Of a stretch of 64,000 nucleotides of DNA, positions 1 to 9,052 are shown piece by piece. A program made the translations under genes and the position numbers. The notes below the pieces were generated by a model. It had not been told where the DNA came from and did not search any database. It saw only the letters and a program-made list of their open reading frames with translations. The stretch is taken from NCBI GenBank assembly GCA_031431475.1, contig JANPDL010000002.1:1-64000 (forward strand), given 5' to 3'. Source of the stretch: JADCCX01 sp031431475 (GTDB taxonomy: Bacteria > Pseudomonadota > Alphaproteobacteria > Rhizobiales > Beijerinckiaceae). How positions within the stretch are numbered: the first letter of the stretch is position 1; each line of letters begins with the position of its first letter.

Positions 1-1296
1 AGATGCCAGGCGCACGCCGCGCGGCAAGGGCAACGGCACACCATTGTCACCCTTGCCGGTGACCGTGACATAGGAACTTTTGCCAAGCCAGATCATCTGC
101 AGCCAGAAGGCCGAGAGCGTCAGTGCCAGCAGCAGGAGAGCCAGCAGCGCCGCCCGTCCCGGATCATGCTGCGCGCCTGCGACCGCAAAGAAGATCTTGG
201 TGGACAGAACCTCGAACGATCCGCCCAGAACAAGCGGATTGCCGAAATCCGCCAGACTTTCCACGAATCCCAGCAGGAACGACGCTGCGATGGCAGGCCG
301 CAGAAGCGGGAATGTCACGGTACGGAAGGTGTGCCAGCGGCTGGCGCGCAGCGTCTGTGCGGCTTCCTCCAGCGACGGCGCTATGCCCTGCAGCGCACCC
401 CGCAGCATCAGGTAGGACAGTGGCGTCTGCGACAGCACCTGCGCGATCAATACGCCGGGAAGGCCATAGATCCAGCGCGAGCGCGGAACGTTGAGCCAGC
501 TGTCGAGAAATGTGGTGATGATCCCGGTGCGTCCGAACAGGACCACCAGCGCCAGCGCGATGACGAAGGGCGGCGTGATGATCGGCAGGATCGATAGCGC
601 ATCAAACAGCTTTGTGTTCTTCATGCCGCCGCGCTGCGCCAGCAAGGCAAAGGCCAACCCGAGAAAGGTCGAGAGCGCGCCTGCAAGAACACCCAGAATG
701 ACCGTATTGGCAACCACGCCGCAGCTTGCATTGGCGGAAATGCAGGCGAGTGACCAAATATCTGGTGCCGCCAGCCGTGTCCAGGCAAGACCAAGATCAA
801 GAGCGCCGGTTTTATCCAGAAAGGCGCTGCCCAGCACCTTTGCCACGGGAAAGAACACGAAGAGCAGAACCATCGCCAGAATCGAAACCGTGGTGGTGGC
901 AACCCAGCGATCCGCCGTGAAAGCCCCCGCTGCTGCAAAGCCTCGCGACAGCTGCACAACGAGCGCTGCTGCCGTCAAGGCCGCACCGATCCCCATGGGA
1001 AGCGACTGCCTGGCATCAAAGAGGCCGGGCAAGAACCCGTAGGCCAGAAGTGCCACCAGCCCCAGAGCCGCAGTCACGACACGCGCCCGCCCTGTCACTG
1101 CACCGCGGGTGCCGAGCCATCCAACCGCCAGTGACGCCAGCATGGGCAAGACAAGCGGCCAGCGACCCTCCGTCAACCAGCCGAGGGCCGGGCGCAGGTC
1201 ACCGACAAAGGCCCATGGCAGCACAACGAAAGCGACGGCGGCCACTGCCGCTGCCAGCGCGTCTACCATCCCCCGATCGGCGCTGCGCCTGCGCAT
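1..1296 (-). CDS. ABC transporter permease, ferric/sugar-phosphate (FbpB/AfuB-like) type, partial
   Basis: The open frame runs off the left edge of the window; 432 residues are present and the C-terminus is missing. It has many hydrophobic segments. The typical binding-protein-dependent permease loop lies at residues ~315-345 (EEAAQTLRASRWHTFRTVTFP), the contact site for the ATPase. Length and layout fit the double-length permeases of the iron(III)/AfuB family, in which two permease domains are fused. The chosen start (ATG at 1296) has GGAACGGAG just upstream and lies 14 bp after the binding-protein stop; an in-frame ATG at 1269 is an alternative. The ATPase is presumably beyond the edge. The substrate cannot be read from the permease; neighbouring inositol genes suggest a phosphorylated cyclitol rather than iron (inference). 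Confidence 0.85.
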   Translation of the reverse strand, partial: MRRRSADRGMVDALAAAVAAVAFVVLPWAFVGDLRPALGWLTEGRWPLVLPMLASLAVGWLGTRGAVTGRARVVTAALGLVALLAYGFLPGLFDARQSLPMGIGAALTAAALVVQLSRGFAAAGAFTADRWVATTTVSILAMVLLFVFFPVAKVLGSAFLDKTGALDLGLAWTRLAAPDIWSLACISANASCGVVANTVILGVLAGALSTFLGLAFALLAQRGGMKNTKLFDALSILPIITPPFVIALALVVLFGRTGIITTFLDSWLNVPRSRWIYGLPGVLIAQVLSQTPLSYLMLRGALQGIAPSLEEAAQTLRASRWHTFRTVTFPLLRPAIAASFLLGFVESLADFGNPLVLGGSFEVLSTKIFFAVAGAQHDPGRAALLALLLLALTLSAFWLQMIWLGKSSYVTVTGKGDNGVPLPLPRGVRLAS

Positions 1297-1310
1297 GGCT
1301 CCGTTCCGGC

Positions 1311-2339
1311 TCAACGGCGTGGTGCGTTGCGGATTTCGGCATCCCAGCGCGCTAACAGCCGCGTGCGTTCCGCCGAGGAGCCGTATTTCACGAAATCATA
1401 ATCGATCAGCTTGATGTCCGCGAGCTTGGGCGATTGTGGCGGCACAGCAGAAGCAGCGTTCGACGGCACCTGATAGGACTTGGCTTCCGTCGCGATGGCC
1501 TGTGCCTCTGGCGTCAGCGCCCAGTCATAAAAGCGCTTGGCATTGGCCAGATTGCGCGCGCCTTTGACGATGGACATCGAGCCGATCTCGTAGCCGGTGC
1601 CTTCGCAGGGCGCGACGATCTGCACCGGTGCGCCGGTCACGGCCATTGTCACGGCGTCATGCAAGAAGGTGATGCCGATCAAGCTTTCGCCAGTGGCCGC
1701 AGCGCGCGCCGGAGCGGCGCCTGAGCGGGTGTACTGGTTCACATTGCGGTGCATTTCGCGCATGAAGGCGAAGGCTCTTTCCTCGCCCATGAGCTGCACC
1801 AGCGTCGCGACCTGTGTGTAGGCCGTGCCTGATGAGTTCGGGTCAGCCACCTGCACCTCGTCGCGGTATTCCGGCTTTGCCAGATCCGCCCAGCAGCGTG
1901 GGACGGGAAGGTTGCGGCGCGCCAGTTGTTGCGTGTTGTAGGAATAACCCAGCGCACCGGCGTAGATGCCCACTGTTTTATACCCGGATTGCTCGGCCTG
2001 CTTGCTCGCCCACGGCAGCAGCTTCTCCAGCATCGGCGACTTGTAGGGCTCGCTGAGGTTCTCCTCCGCCGCCTGCAGATGCGGGTCACCTGTGCCACCC
2101 CACCAGACATCGCCGCGCGGATTGGCAGCTTCCGCCTTGATCTGGGCATAGGTCTCGCCTGAGGATTTGCGGGTCATCGCAACCTTGATGCCCGTGGTGC
2201 GTTCGAAAGCCTGCATCATCGGGCGGCACCATTCCTCCTGCACCGAGCAATAGACCGTGACCTCCCCCTGCGCCGAGGCCGATGTGGCGGCACCCAGCAG
2301 GGTCAGCGTTACTAAGACGAGTGTCTTGATAGGTTTCAT
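1311..2339 (-). CDS. ABC transporter periplasmic substrate-binding protein (iron/AfuA-like, SBP_bac_6 type)
   Basis: 342 residues with a clear Sec signal peptide (MKPIKTLVLVTLTLL, cleavage near ASA-QG at residue ~24). The mature N-terminus (EVTVYCSVQEEWCRPMM) and the 'WWGGTGDPH' region are typical of the Fe3+/2-aminoethylphosphonate/AfuA binding-protein family. Family members annotated as ferric transporters include AfuA, which binds sugar phosphates, so iron should not be assumed. The ribosome site AAGGGAGGA precedes the ATG. It is the third gene of a minus-strand operon: inositol dehydrogenase, inositol monophosphatase, this protein, permease. The context suggests an anionic phosphorylated polyol as ligand (inference). 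Confidence 0.85.
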   Translation of the reverse strand: MKPIKTLVLVTLTLLGAATSASAQGEVTVYCSVQEEWCRPMMQAFERTTGIKVAMTRKSSGETYAQIKAEAANPRGDVWWGGTGDPHLQAAEENLSEPYKSPMLEKLLPWASKQAEQSGYKTVGIYAGALGYSYNTQQLARRNLPVPRCWADLAKPEYRDEVQVADPNSSGTAYTQVATLVQLMGEERAFAFMREMHRNVNQYTRSGAAPARAAATGESLIGITFLHDAVTMAVTGAPVQIVAPCEGTGYEIGSMSIVKGARNLANAKRFYDWALTPEAQAIATEAKSYQVPSNAASAVPPQSPKLADIKLIDYDFVKYGSSAERTRLLARWDAEIRNAPRR

Positions 2340-2402
2340 GATCGAAGTCCTCCCTTTGTCGTTTTCATCACTGCTGCCTTTGCGGCTTGCAGCGTTCAGC
2401 TT

Positions 2403-3221
2403 TTAACCACCCGGTGGCACCGCATATGAAATGCCGCTGGCCTCATGCACCACATCCCATAATGCCGGTGTGGTAACGAGGATCGGATTGCCTTTTGTCA
2501 GCCAGTCGCCTGTGCAGAATTCGTTGATGCGCGCGCCTGCCTCCACCGCAATCACCAGCCCAGCCGCGACGTCCCAGGAGTTGATGTGCAATTCACCGTA
2601 TGCGTCGGTGCGGCCTATCGCGACATGGGCGATCCCAAGTGCTCCGGATGCACTGCGCTTGACGTTAGCACCGCCCGCATAGAGCCGCTTCAGCGTTTCG
2701 AGATAGGGTGCTGCTGGCAGCCGTGGCGACCAGCCGAATTCGATGGTGGACTGGCGCAGATCGGTTGTCGCGGCCACCTTGATCGGCTTGCCGTTCATCG
2801 TTGCACCCTTGCCGCGCTGGGCCAGAAACGTCTCGCCCAATGCGGGTGAATGGATGACACCGAGCTCCGGCACGCCGTCAGCCACGAAGCCGATGGACAC
2901 GCACCATTGCCTGTCGCCACGCGCGAAATTGGCCGTGCCATCGATCGGATCGATAATCCAGAGTCGGTCGCTGCTGCCGCCACCCATTTCCTCGCCCATC
3001 ACGGCATCACCGGGAAAGGCATCCGCAATGCGCTGACGGAATAACGCCTCGACCGCGCCATCCGCCTCGGTCAGGAAATCCTGGAAGCCCTTCATGCGGG
3101 TTCCCAGCGACGCCTGATCGTTGAAATAGCGGTTGGCCAGATGGCCCAGTTCCACCGCTATTCCCGCCATGGCGTGAAACCGTGCGGTCAGGTCTGCGGC
3201 TGAAAACGTTGCTTTCGCCAT
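2403..3221 (-). CDS. inositol monophosphatase family protein
   Basis: 272 residues, the usual length for the family. The metal-binding signatures are visible: GEEMG at ~76-80 and the DPIDGTANF motif at ~91-99, with a later SWDVAAGL block (~218) supplying the last metal aspartate. The family hydrolyses myo-inositol monophosphate and related phosphate esters (histidinol phosphate, fructose-1,6-bisphosphate, PAP) with Mg2+. The stop of the upstream dehydrogenase is 2 bp from this start, so the two are cotranscribed. Lying between inositol 2-dehydrogenase and an AfuA-like transporter, it most plausibly dephosphorylates an imported cyclitol phosphate before oxidation. This is inferred from context only; the general 3'-phosphatase or histidinol-phosphatase alternatives are not excluded. 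Confidence 0.88.
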   Translation of the reverse strand: MAKATFSAADLTARFHAMAGIAVELGHLANRYFNDQASLGTRMKGFQDFLTEADGAVEALFRQRIADAFPGDAVMGEEMGGGSSDRLWIIDPIDGTANFARGDRQWCVSIGFVADGVPELGVIHSPALGETFLAQRGKGATMNGKPIKVAATTDLRQSTIEFGWSPRLPAAPYLETLKRLYAGGANVKRSASGALGIAHVAIGRTDAYGELHINSWDVAAGLVIAVEAGARINEFCTGDWLTKGNPILVTTPALWDVVHEASGISYAVPPGG

Positions 3222-3223
3222 GC

Positions 3224-4216
3224 TCAGGCTCCCAGCCGGACGGGTTGTCCGGTCTGGTGCGATTGTGTGGCAGCGTCCGCCAGCAGCTGCGCGCGCAAGC
3301 CGTCTTCGCCTGAAGGAGACGGCTGTGTCCCGCCAGCAACGGCATTGAGGAAATGATCCATTTCGGCCCGGTAGGCCGCAGCATAGCGCTCCAGAAAGAA
3401 CGGCAGAACAGGATCAGCCAGAAAGCCGCTTTCCGTGGCCGTCTCGACCGTACTCATCGGCACATTCTGTGCCCGCACCATACCCTTTGAGCCATGCACC
3501 TCGAAGCGCTGGTCATAGCCATAGGTGGCGCGGCGCGAATTGGTGATCTGCGCGATCTTGCCCGAGGCCGTCTTGAGCAGCACGGCGGCGGTATCGACAT
3601 CGCCCGCCTCACCGATGCCCGGATCGACCAGACAGGAGCCGACGGCATGGACCTCAACCGGTTCCTCGCCCAGCAGAAACCGCGCCATGTCGAGATCATG
3701 GATCATCATGTCGCGGAATAGTCCGCCGGAGCGCGCGACATAGCTTGGCGGCGGCGGGGAGGGATCACGCGAGATGATGCTGACCAGTTCAACCGCACCG
3801 ACAGCACCGGCACGGATACGACGATGGGCCTCGGCGAAACTGGGATCAAAGCGGCGGTTGAAGCCGATCATCAGCGGCCTGCCGGACGCCGCCACGACCT
3901 TGAGGCAGCGGACGATGCGCTCGGATGACAGATCAACCGGCTTTTCGCAGAACACGGCCTTGCCCGCTTTCACCGCCGCTTCGATCAGATCGGAGTGCGT
4001 ATCGGTGGGTGAGCAGATCAGAACGGCATCGATATCATTGGCAGCAACAAGGGCGTCGGCGTCATCAACGCGGGCACCTAGTGTTTCTCCTAGGGATTTT
4101 GCAGCCTCCGGCATTGCATCCGCCACGGCAACAAGCCGGGCTTTGCCGGTAACAGCGACATTTCCGCCATGGATACGGCCAATGCGGCCTGCCCCAAGCA
4201 ATCCCACCCTGATCAC
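3224..4216 (-). CDS. iolG: inositol 2-dehydrogenase-like oxidoreductase (Gfo/Idh/MocA family)
   Basis: NAD-dependent oxidation of myo-inositol to scyllo-inosose (2-keto-myo-inositol) is the likely reaction. An N-terminal Rossmann motif (GAGRIG, ~8-13), the EKP motif (K92) and a D-x3-H pair (D169/H173) match the catalytic Lys/Asp/His set of inositol dehydrogenases. I start it at the GTG at 4216, giving 330 residues (the family norm), because GGAGGG sits 5 nt upstream; an ATG at 4258 would add a poorly conserved 14-residue tail. It is the first gene of the minus-strand operon and is divergent from the SDR gene at 4368, with a shared ~150-bp promoter region. Related activities (scyllo- or chiro-inositol dehydrogenase) remain possible. 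Confidence 0.82.
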   Translation of the reverse strand: MIRVGLLGAGRIGRIHGGNVAVTGKARLVAVADAMPEAAKSLGETLGARVDDADALVAANDIDAVLICSPTDTHSDLIEAAVKAGKAVFCEKPVDLSSERIVRCLKVVAASGRPLMIGFNRRFDPSFAEAHRRIRAGAVGAVELVSIISRDPSPPPPSYVARSGGLFRDMMIHDLDMARFLLGEEPVEVHAVGSCLVDPGIGEAGDVDTAAVLLKTASGKIAQITNSRRATYGYDQRFEVHGSKGMVRAQNVPMSTVETATESGFLADPVLPFFLERYAAAYRAEMDHFLNAVAGGTQPSPSGEDGLRAQLLADAATQSHQTGQPVRLGA

Positions 4217-4367
4217 AACGCCCTCCGGAGCAATTTTCTTCTTCTCACGCGGTATCACGCTTTGCCGTCCAGCGTAGCTTCTGATTTAGTCTTGGCAAGA
4301 GAGGGTTTGGTCACAAGGCAGATTCGAGAAGTCTGCTGGCAACCGGTCCCGGAGGGAGCGTTTCATC

Positions 4368-5174
4368 ATGACGGCAATCGGCGCAAGGCTGGATGGCAAG
4401 ATCGCTGTCGTCACCGGCGGCACGCAGGGGCTGGGCGAGGCTGTCGCCATGCTCTTCGCCCGCAGCGGTGCCGCTGGCATCGTCATCTGCGGTCGCAATG
4501 CAGAGCGGGGCGAGCAGGTTAGGAAGGCGCTGGCGGCTCTTGGCACCGACGCGATTTTCATCAAGGCCGATCTGGCTGATGTCGATACGGCCCGCGCAGT
4601 AGTCAAGGCGGCGGACCAGCGCTTTGGTCGCGTGGATGTGCTGCTCAACGCGGCGGGCCTGACGGATCGCGGCACGATCCTCGACACGACGCAGGAGCGT
4701 TATGACGAGTTGTTCAACGTCAACGTCCGCGCGCCGTTCTTCCTCATTCAGGAAGCCGCGCGGATCATGGTGCGGGAGAAGATCGCGGGCTCGATCATCA
4801 ACATCCAGTCCATGTCGGCCCATGGTGGCCAGTCATTTCTGTCAGCCTACAGCACCAGCAAGGGTGCGCTGGCCACACTGACGCGCAATGTGGCGCATTC
4901 GCTGGTCAGACACCGCATCCGCGTCAACGGCCTCAATATCGGCTGGATGCACACGCCGGGCGAGGAACGCGTGATGCGGGAATATCATGACGCGCAGGAC
5001 GGCTGGCTGGACGAAGCTGTGAAGACACGGCCCTTCGGTCGCCTCATCGACCCGCAGGAGGTGGCGCGCGCCTGCCTCTATCTGGCGTCGGACGAATCCG
5101 GCCTGATGACCGGGGCGAATATTGATTTTGACCAGACCATTGTCGGCGTCGGTGCTGACCCGCTTGAACTGTAA
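4368..5174 (+). CDS. SDR family oxidoreductase
   Basis: 268-residue classical short-chain dehydrogenase. The cofactor motif TGGTQGLG (16-23), NAAG (94-97), catalytic Ser148, and the Tyr161-x3-Lys165 pair in YSTSK are all intact. A GGAGGGAG ribosome site precedes the ATG. It is followed 17 bp later by iolE, so both probably form a plus-strand operon divergent from iolG. Within this cluster it probably oxidises or reduces a cyclitol or an inosose intermediate; the substrate cannot be read from sequence. The cysteine in VICGRN after the second strand replaces the acidic residue typical of strictly NAD-dependent members, so NADP use is possible (inference). Confidence 0.85.
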   Translation: MTAIGARLDGKIAVVTGGTQGLGEAVAMLFARSGAAGIVICGRNAERGEQVRKALAALGTDAIFIKADLADVDTARAVVKAADQRFGRVDVLLNAAGLTDRGTILDTTQERYDELFNVNVRAPFFLIQEAARIMVREKIAGSIINIQSMSAHGGQSFLSAYSTSKGALATLTRNVAHSLVRHRIRVNGLNIGWMHTPGEERVMREYHDAQDGWLDEAVKTRPFGRLIDPQEVARACLYLASDESGLMTGANIDFDQTIVGVGADPLEL

Positions 5175-5191
5175 GTTTTGGGAGGCCAAGT

Positions 5192-6103
5192 ATGACAATC
5201 CGCATTGGTGCGAACCCCATCTGCTGGTCGAATGATGACCTCCAGCATATCGGTGGTGCAACACCTCTGGAGACCTGCCTCTCTGAGGCGCGTGAGGCCG
5301 GGTTCACGGGCATGGAACTTGGCCACAAGTTTCCCCGTCAGGCCGATGCGCTCAAGGCAGCACTGGCTCCGTTCGGTATGGCCTGCGTCGGCGGGTGGCA
5401 TTCGGTCGAGTTGCTGAAGCGCGATGCGCGGACGGAATTTGACCTCGCAAAAGACCACCGCGCCCTGCTGAAAGCCATGGGGACCGATGTCTTCATCGTG
5501 GCCGAAACCTCCAATGCCATCCATGGCGACCGAATGATGCCGCTATCGCAACGCCCGCGCCTTGAGTCTTCTGAATGGGCTCCGTTTTGTACCCGCATGA
5601 CAGAACTTGCGGACAGGCTTGCGGATGAGGGGCTGCGGCTTTGCTATCACCATCACATGGGCACCATCGTCGAGAGCCGCACCGATATTGCGACATTCAT
5701 GGAGACATGCGGAGCTTCCGTGAACCTGCTGCTCGACACAGGGCATGCGACCTGGGGCGGTTCGGACCCGGCGGAACTGGCGCGGACTTATCGCACGCGG
5801 ATCAGCCACGTCCATGCCAAGGATGTGCGTGCTGCCATCATGGAGAAGGCGCGGGCGGGGGACTGGAGCTTTCTCGATGCCATCCTGGGCAAGGGTGAGG
5901 AGCTTGGGGTCTACACCGTGCCGGGCGACGGTATTGTGGATTACACAGCCGTGTTCCGGGCGCTGCAAGGCTACGCAGGATGGGTCATCGTTGAGGCCGA
6001 GCAGGACCCGGAGAAAGCCCATCCGCTGACCTACGCGAAAAAGGGTGTTGCCAGCCTAAGGGGGTTTCTCGCGGCGTGCGGGCTTGATGCCGGAATGGCC
6101 TAA
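5192..6103 (+). CDS. iolE: myo-inosose-2 dehydratase
   Basis: 303 residues, matching IolE length (~300). It begins with the family-typical GANPICWSNDD and has the AP-endonuclease-2/TIM-barrel metal-site pattern: a ME-GHK segment near 38, CYHHHMGT at ~150-157, LLDTGHATWGG at ~178-188, ISHVHAKDV at ~207, and the final VEAEQDP glutamate at ~270. IolE dehydrates 2-keto-myo-inositol to a diketone in the iol pathway. It lies 17 bp after the SDR gene with ribosome site GGGAGG. Other iol genes (iolB, iolC, iolD) are not in the window. Its stop overlaps the convergent racemase gene by 4 bp. Confidence 0.92.
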   Translation: MTIRIGANPICWSNDDLQHIGGATPLETCLSEAREAGFTGMELGHKFPRQADALKAALAPFGMACVGGWHSVELLKRDARTEFDLAKDHRALLKAMGTDVFIVAETSNAIHGDRMMPLSQRPRLESSEWAPFCTRMTELADRLADEGLRLCYHHHMGTIVESRTDIATFMETCGASVNLLLDTGHATWGGSDPAELARTYRTRISHVHAKDVRAAIMEKARAGDWSFLDAILGKGEELGVYTVPGDGIVDYTAVFRALQGYAGWVIVEAEQDPEKAHPLTYAKKGVASLRGFLAACGLDAGMA

Positions 6104-7092
6104 CCCCAGAGATCAGGCCCATAGCCCATGATCGTGCTGCCTTGGAAGATTAGGCCGGGCTCACGGTCCTGCGCCAGCAGCAAGGGGCCGTCGAGATCAA
6201 CATACGCCGCGCGGGCCGCGATCAGCAGGGCCGGGGCCATGGCGAGTGAGGTCCCGACCATGCAGCCCACCATGATCTTCAAGCCAAGGGCCTCGGCTGC
6301 GTCGGCCATGGCGAGCGCCTCGGTCAGTCCTCCGGTTTTATCGAGCTTGATATTGATAGCCTGATATTTTTTCGCCATTGCGGGCAATGTCTCGCGGGTA
6401 TGCACGCTTTCGTCCGCGCAGAGCATCACGGGGGAATGGAACGTCAACAACGCCTCATCCTTGCCTGCCGGGAGCGGTTGCTCGATCAGTTCAACTCCTG
6501 CCGCCGCGCAGGCCGCAGCATTGGCCGCAAGGTTGCTCTCGGTCCAGGCTTCGTTGGCGTCCACCACCAGACGCGCCCGGGGTGCGCCGCGCCGGACAGC
6601 AGCAATGCGTTCGACATCGCCGTCTCCGCCCAGCTTGACCTTGAGCAGCGGGCGCTGGCTGGCGGTGCGGGCGGCGGCTTCCATGCTTTCAGGCGTGCCG
6701 AGGCTGAGCGTGTAGCAGGTCGTCACCGGCTTTGGTTCCGGCGTTCCCGCGATCTCCCAAATGCGCTGTCCCTGCCGCTTGGCCGCAAGGTCCCACAATG
6801 CGCAATCCAATGCATTGCGGGCAGCACCGGCCTTCAATCCGGCGATCAGGGTTGTGTGGTCACCACCTGCCGCGAGCTGTATGGCCTGAGCCGAGATATC
6901 GGCGGCAATGCCCTCCACCGTTTCGCCGTAGCGCGGATAAGGCACGCATTCGCCCCTGCCCACATGGGTGCCGTCACTGACCGTGGCCGTGACCACAACC
7001 GCCTCGGTGCGGCTGCCGCGCGAGATGGTGAAGGTTCCCGCGATGGGGAATTTTTCGACCGCAACGGCGAGTTTCAACGATGGGAAGGACAT
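6100..7092 (-). CDS. enolase-superfamily racemase (N-acetyl-D-glutamate racemase DgcA / L-Ala-D/L-Glu epimerase-like)
   Basis: 330 residues from the ATG at 7092. The muconate-lactonizing subgroup landmarks are present: a lysine pair in LLKVKLGG (~163-170), the metal ligands in VVDANEAW (~190), IEQPLP (~217) and CADESV (~240), and the opposite-side lysine in INIKLDKTGG (~263-272). Members racemise or epimerise N-acyl amino acids or dipeptides; the sequence looks closest to DgcA/YcjG-type proteins (family judgement, not a search). A longer start at 7266 is rejected because it would overlap the divergent gene at 7249. The usual DgcN partner is not adjacent, so dipeptide epimerase remains an open alternative. 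It is convergent with iolE. Confidence 0.8.
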   Translation of the reverse strand: MSFPSLKLAVAVEKFPIAGTFTISRGSRTEAVVVTATVSDGTHVGRGECVPYPRYGETVEGIAADISAQAIQLAAGGDHTTLIAGLKAGAARNALDCALWDLAAKRQGQRIWEIAGTPEPKPVTTCYTLSLGTPESMEAAARTASQRPLLKVKLGGDGDVERIAAVRRGAPRARLVVDANEAWTESNLAANAAACAAAGVELIEQPLPAGKDEALLTFHSPVMLCADESVHTRETLPAMAKKYQAINIKLDKTGGLTEALAMADAAEALGLKIMVGCMVGTSLAMAPALLIAARAAYVDLDGPLLLAQDREPGLIFQGSTIMGYGPDLWG

Positions 7093-7248
7093 GATTTCAC
7101 TTTCACCATGGTCGCCGGCAAAAAAGCAAGATGGACCACATCTGCGACATAAAGGCTTTCCGGAAGCATCATCCACACTGGACTCATCCCCCCGGCACCC
7201 CATAAATATCCTTATCGTCCTTACGATCAACCTGACGGAGCCATCCCC

Positions 7249-8262
7249 ATGCTCAACCGCCGCCACTTCACAGGCCTTGCCGCCGCATCAGCCGCAACCG
7301 CCATCGCGCTTCCTGCCCGCGCGCAAACCGCCGAAAAGGTCATTTTCGGCACCAACTGGCTGGCACAGGCTGAGCACGGTGGTTTCTATCAGGCTGTTGC
7401 CGATGGCACTTACAAGAAGCTTGGTCTTGATGTGACCATCGCGCCGGGTGGCCCGCAGGCCAACAACCGCATGCTTCTGCCGGTGGGGCGCATCGATTTC
7501 TACATGGGCGGCAACATGCTGCAGGCGTTCTCGGCGGTGGAGCAGAACATTCCGACGGTTGCGGTCGCCGCCAGTTTCCAGAAGGAACCGCAGGTGCTGA
7601 TCGCGCATCCCGGCGAGGGCTTTGACACTTTCGCGGACCTGAAGAAATCCAACGATATCTTCGTGTCGAAAGAAGGCCTCGCCTCGTTCTACCAGTGGAT
7701 GAGAACCGAGCATGGCTTCAGGGAAGAGCAGACCAAGCCCTATACCTTCAATGCCGCCCCGTTCCTCGCCAACAAGAAGTCGGTGATGCAGGGCTATCTC
7801 TCCTCGGAGCCGGTCGCTATCGAGCAGGCGGCAGGTTTCAAGCCCAAGGTTTTCCTGCTGGCCGACCATGGCTTCGACACCTATTCAACCACCATCGAGA
7901 CCCGCACGGAACTGGTCGAGAAGAAGCCAGAGATGGTGCGCAAGTTCGTGGAAGGCTCGATCCTGGGCTGGTACAATTATCTTTACGGAGACAATGCCGC
8001 CGCCAATGCGTTGATCAAGAAGGACAACCCCGATATGTCCGACAGCAAGATCGCCGCTGGTATCGCCCTGATGAAAGCCAATGGCATCGTTGACAGCGGT
8101 GATACGCTGCAGCTTGGCATCGGCGCGATGACGGACGCAAGGATGAAGAGCTTCTTCGACAAGATGGTGAAGGCTGGGCTTTACAAGGCTGATCTGGATT
8201 ACAGGAAGAGCTACACGCTGGCCTTTGTGAACAAGGGGCTTGGCAAGGAGTTGCGGAAGTAA
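7249..8262 (+). CDS. ABC transporter substrate-binding protein, NMT1/THI5 family
   Basis: 337 residues with a Tat/Sec-like signal (MLNRRHFTGLAAASA, cleavage near ARA-QT). The mature part (VIFGTNWLAQAEHGGFYQAV) matches the NMT1/THI5-like periplasmic binding proteins that recognise thiamine pyrimidine precursors, alkanesulfonates and pyrimidines. It opens a four-gene plus-strand operon with an ATPase, a permease and a cytosine-deaminase-like enzyme, so a pyrimidine or aminopyrimidine ligand is the best inference. The gap to the divergent racemase (156 bp) must hold promoters for both. Confidence 0.87.
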   Translation: MLNRRHFTGLAAASAATAIALPARAQTAEKVIFGTNWLAQAEHGGFYQAVADGTYKKLGLDVTIAPGGPQANNRMLLPVGRIDFYMGGNMLQAFSAVEQNIPTVAVAASFQKEPQVLIAHPGEGFDTFADLKKSNDIFVSKEGLASFYQWMRTEHGFREEQTKPYTFNAAPFLANKKSVMQGYLSSEPVAIEQAAGFKPKVFLLADHGFDTYSTTIETRTELVEKKPEMVRKFVEGSILGWYNYLYGDNAAANALIKKDNPDMSDSKIAAGIALMKANGIVDSGDTLQLGIGAMTDARMKSFFDKMVKAGLYKADLDYRKSYTLAFVNKGLGKELRK

Positions 8263-8275
8263 GACAAGGCGCGGA

Positions 8276-9043
8276 ATGTCCCGTACCCTCATCTCGCTCA
8301 GTCATATCCGCAAGGAGTTCGCCAACGGCACCGTGGCGCTGGAAGACTTGGCCATGGATGTGCGCGAAGGCGAGTTCCTGTCGCTGCTTGGCCCCTCGGG
8401 CTGTGGCAAATCGACAGCTTTGCGTCTGATCGCAGGGCTGGCGGATGTGTCGTCCGGCAGCATCACCTGGCCGTCGGGCGGTTCCGCCAAGAGCGATATC
8501 GGCTTTGTCTTCCAGGAGCCGACGCTGATGCCGTGGGCCAGCGTTACCGACAATGTCTATCTGCCGCTGAAGCTGAAGGGCCTGTCGCGCGCAGATGCCT
8601 TGCCGAATATCAAGGAGACGCTTGATCTGGTCGGGCTATCGGACTTCGCGCATGTCTATCCACGCGAGCTTTCCGGCGGAATGAAGATGCGCGTGTCGAT
8701 TGCGCGCGCGCTGGTGACAGAGCCGAAGTTGCTGCTGATGGACGAGCCCTTTGCGGCACTCGACGAGATCACCCGATTCAAGTTAAACGACGACATCTTG
8801 CGGCTGAAAGCGGCGCGCAACGTGACAGTGATCTTCGTCACGCATTCGGTCTATGAGAGCGTCTATCTTTCCTCCCGCATCATCGTCATGGCGGCGCGCC
8901 CTGGGCGTGTCGTGGCAGATCTGGCTGTGGATGCGCCCTATCCGCGAAACGAGGATTTCCGCGCGACAGCGGCCTATGCCGAGAGCTGCAAGGCGGCCTC
9001 GCACGCGCTGCATGGAGCGATGGCGGCCCATGACCATATGTGA
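8276..9043 (+). CDS. ABC transporter ATP-binding protein
   Basis: 255 residues with Walker A GPSGCGKST (~39-47), Q-loop FQEPTLMPW (~80), signature LSGGM (~132), Walker B LLLMDEPFAALDE (~151-163) and the H-loop VTHSVYE (~190). It belongs to the nitrate/sulfonate/taurine (SsuB/TauB) importer ATPases. The start at 8276 gives a normal N-terminus and a 13-bp gap after the binding protein; an upstream in-frame codon at 8240 would overlap it. It energises uptake of the substrate bound by the 7249 protein. Confidence 0.92.
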   Translation: MSRTLISLSHIRKEFANGTVALEDLAMDVREGEFLSLLGPSGCGKSTALRLIAGLADVSSGSITWPSGGSAKSDIGFVFQEPTLMPWASVTDNVYLPLKLKGLSRADALPNIKETLDLVGLSDFAHVYPRELSGGMKMRVSIARALVTEPKLLLMDEPFAALDEITRFKLNDDILRLKAARNVTVIFVTHSVYESVYLSSRIIVMAARPGRVVADLAVDAPYPRNEDFRATAAYAESCKAASHALHGAMAAHDHM

Positions 9044-9052
9044 GCGGGGCGC

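Noticed and set aside
7093..7266. N-terminal extension of the racemase gene to 7266
   Set aside because: It would overlap the divergent gene start at 7249 and adds 58 residues unlike the family; start at 7092 gives the normal length.
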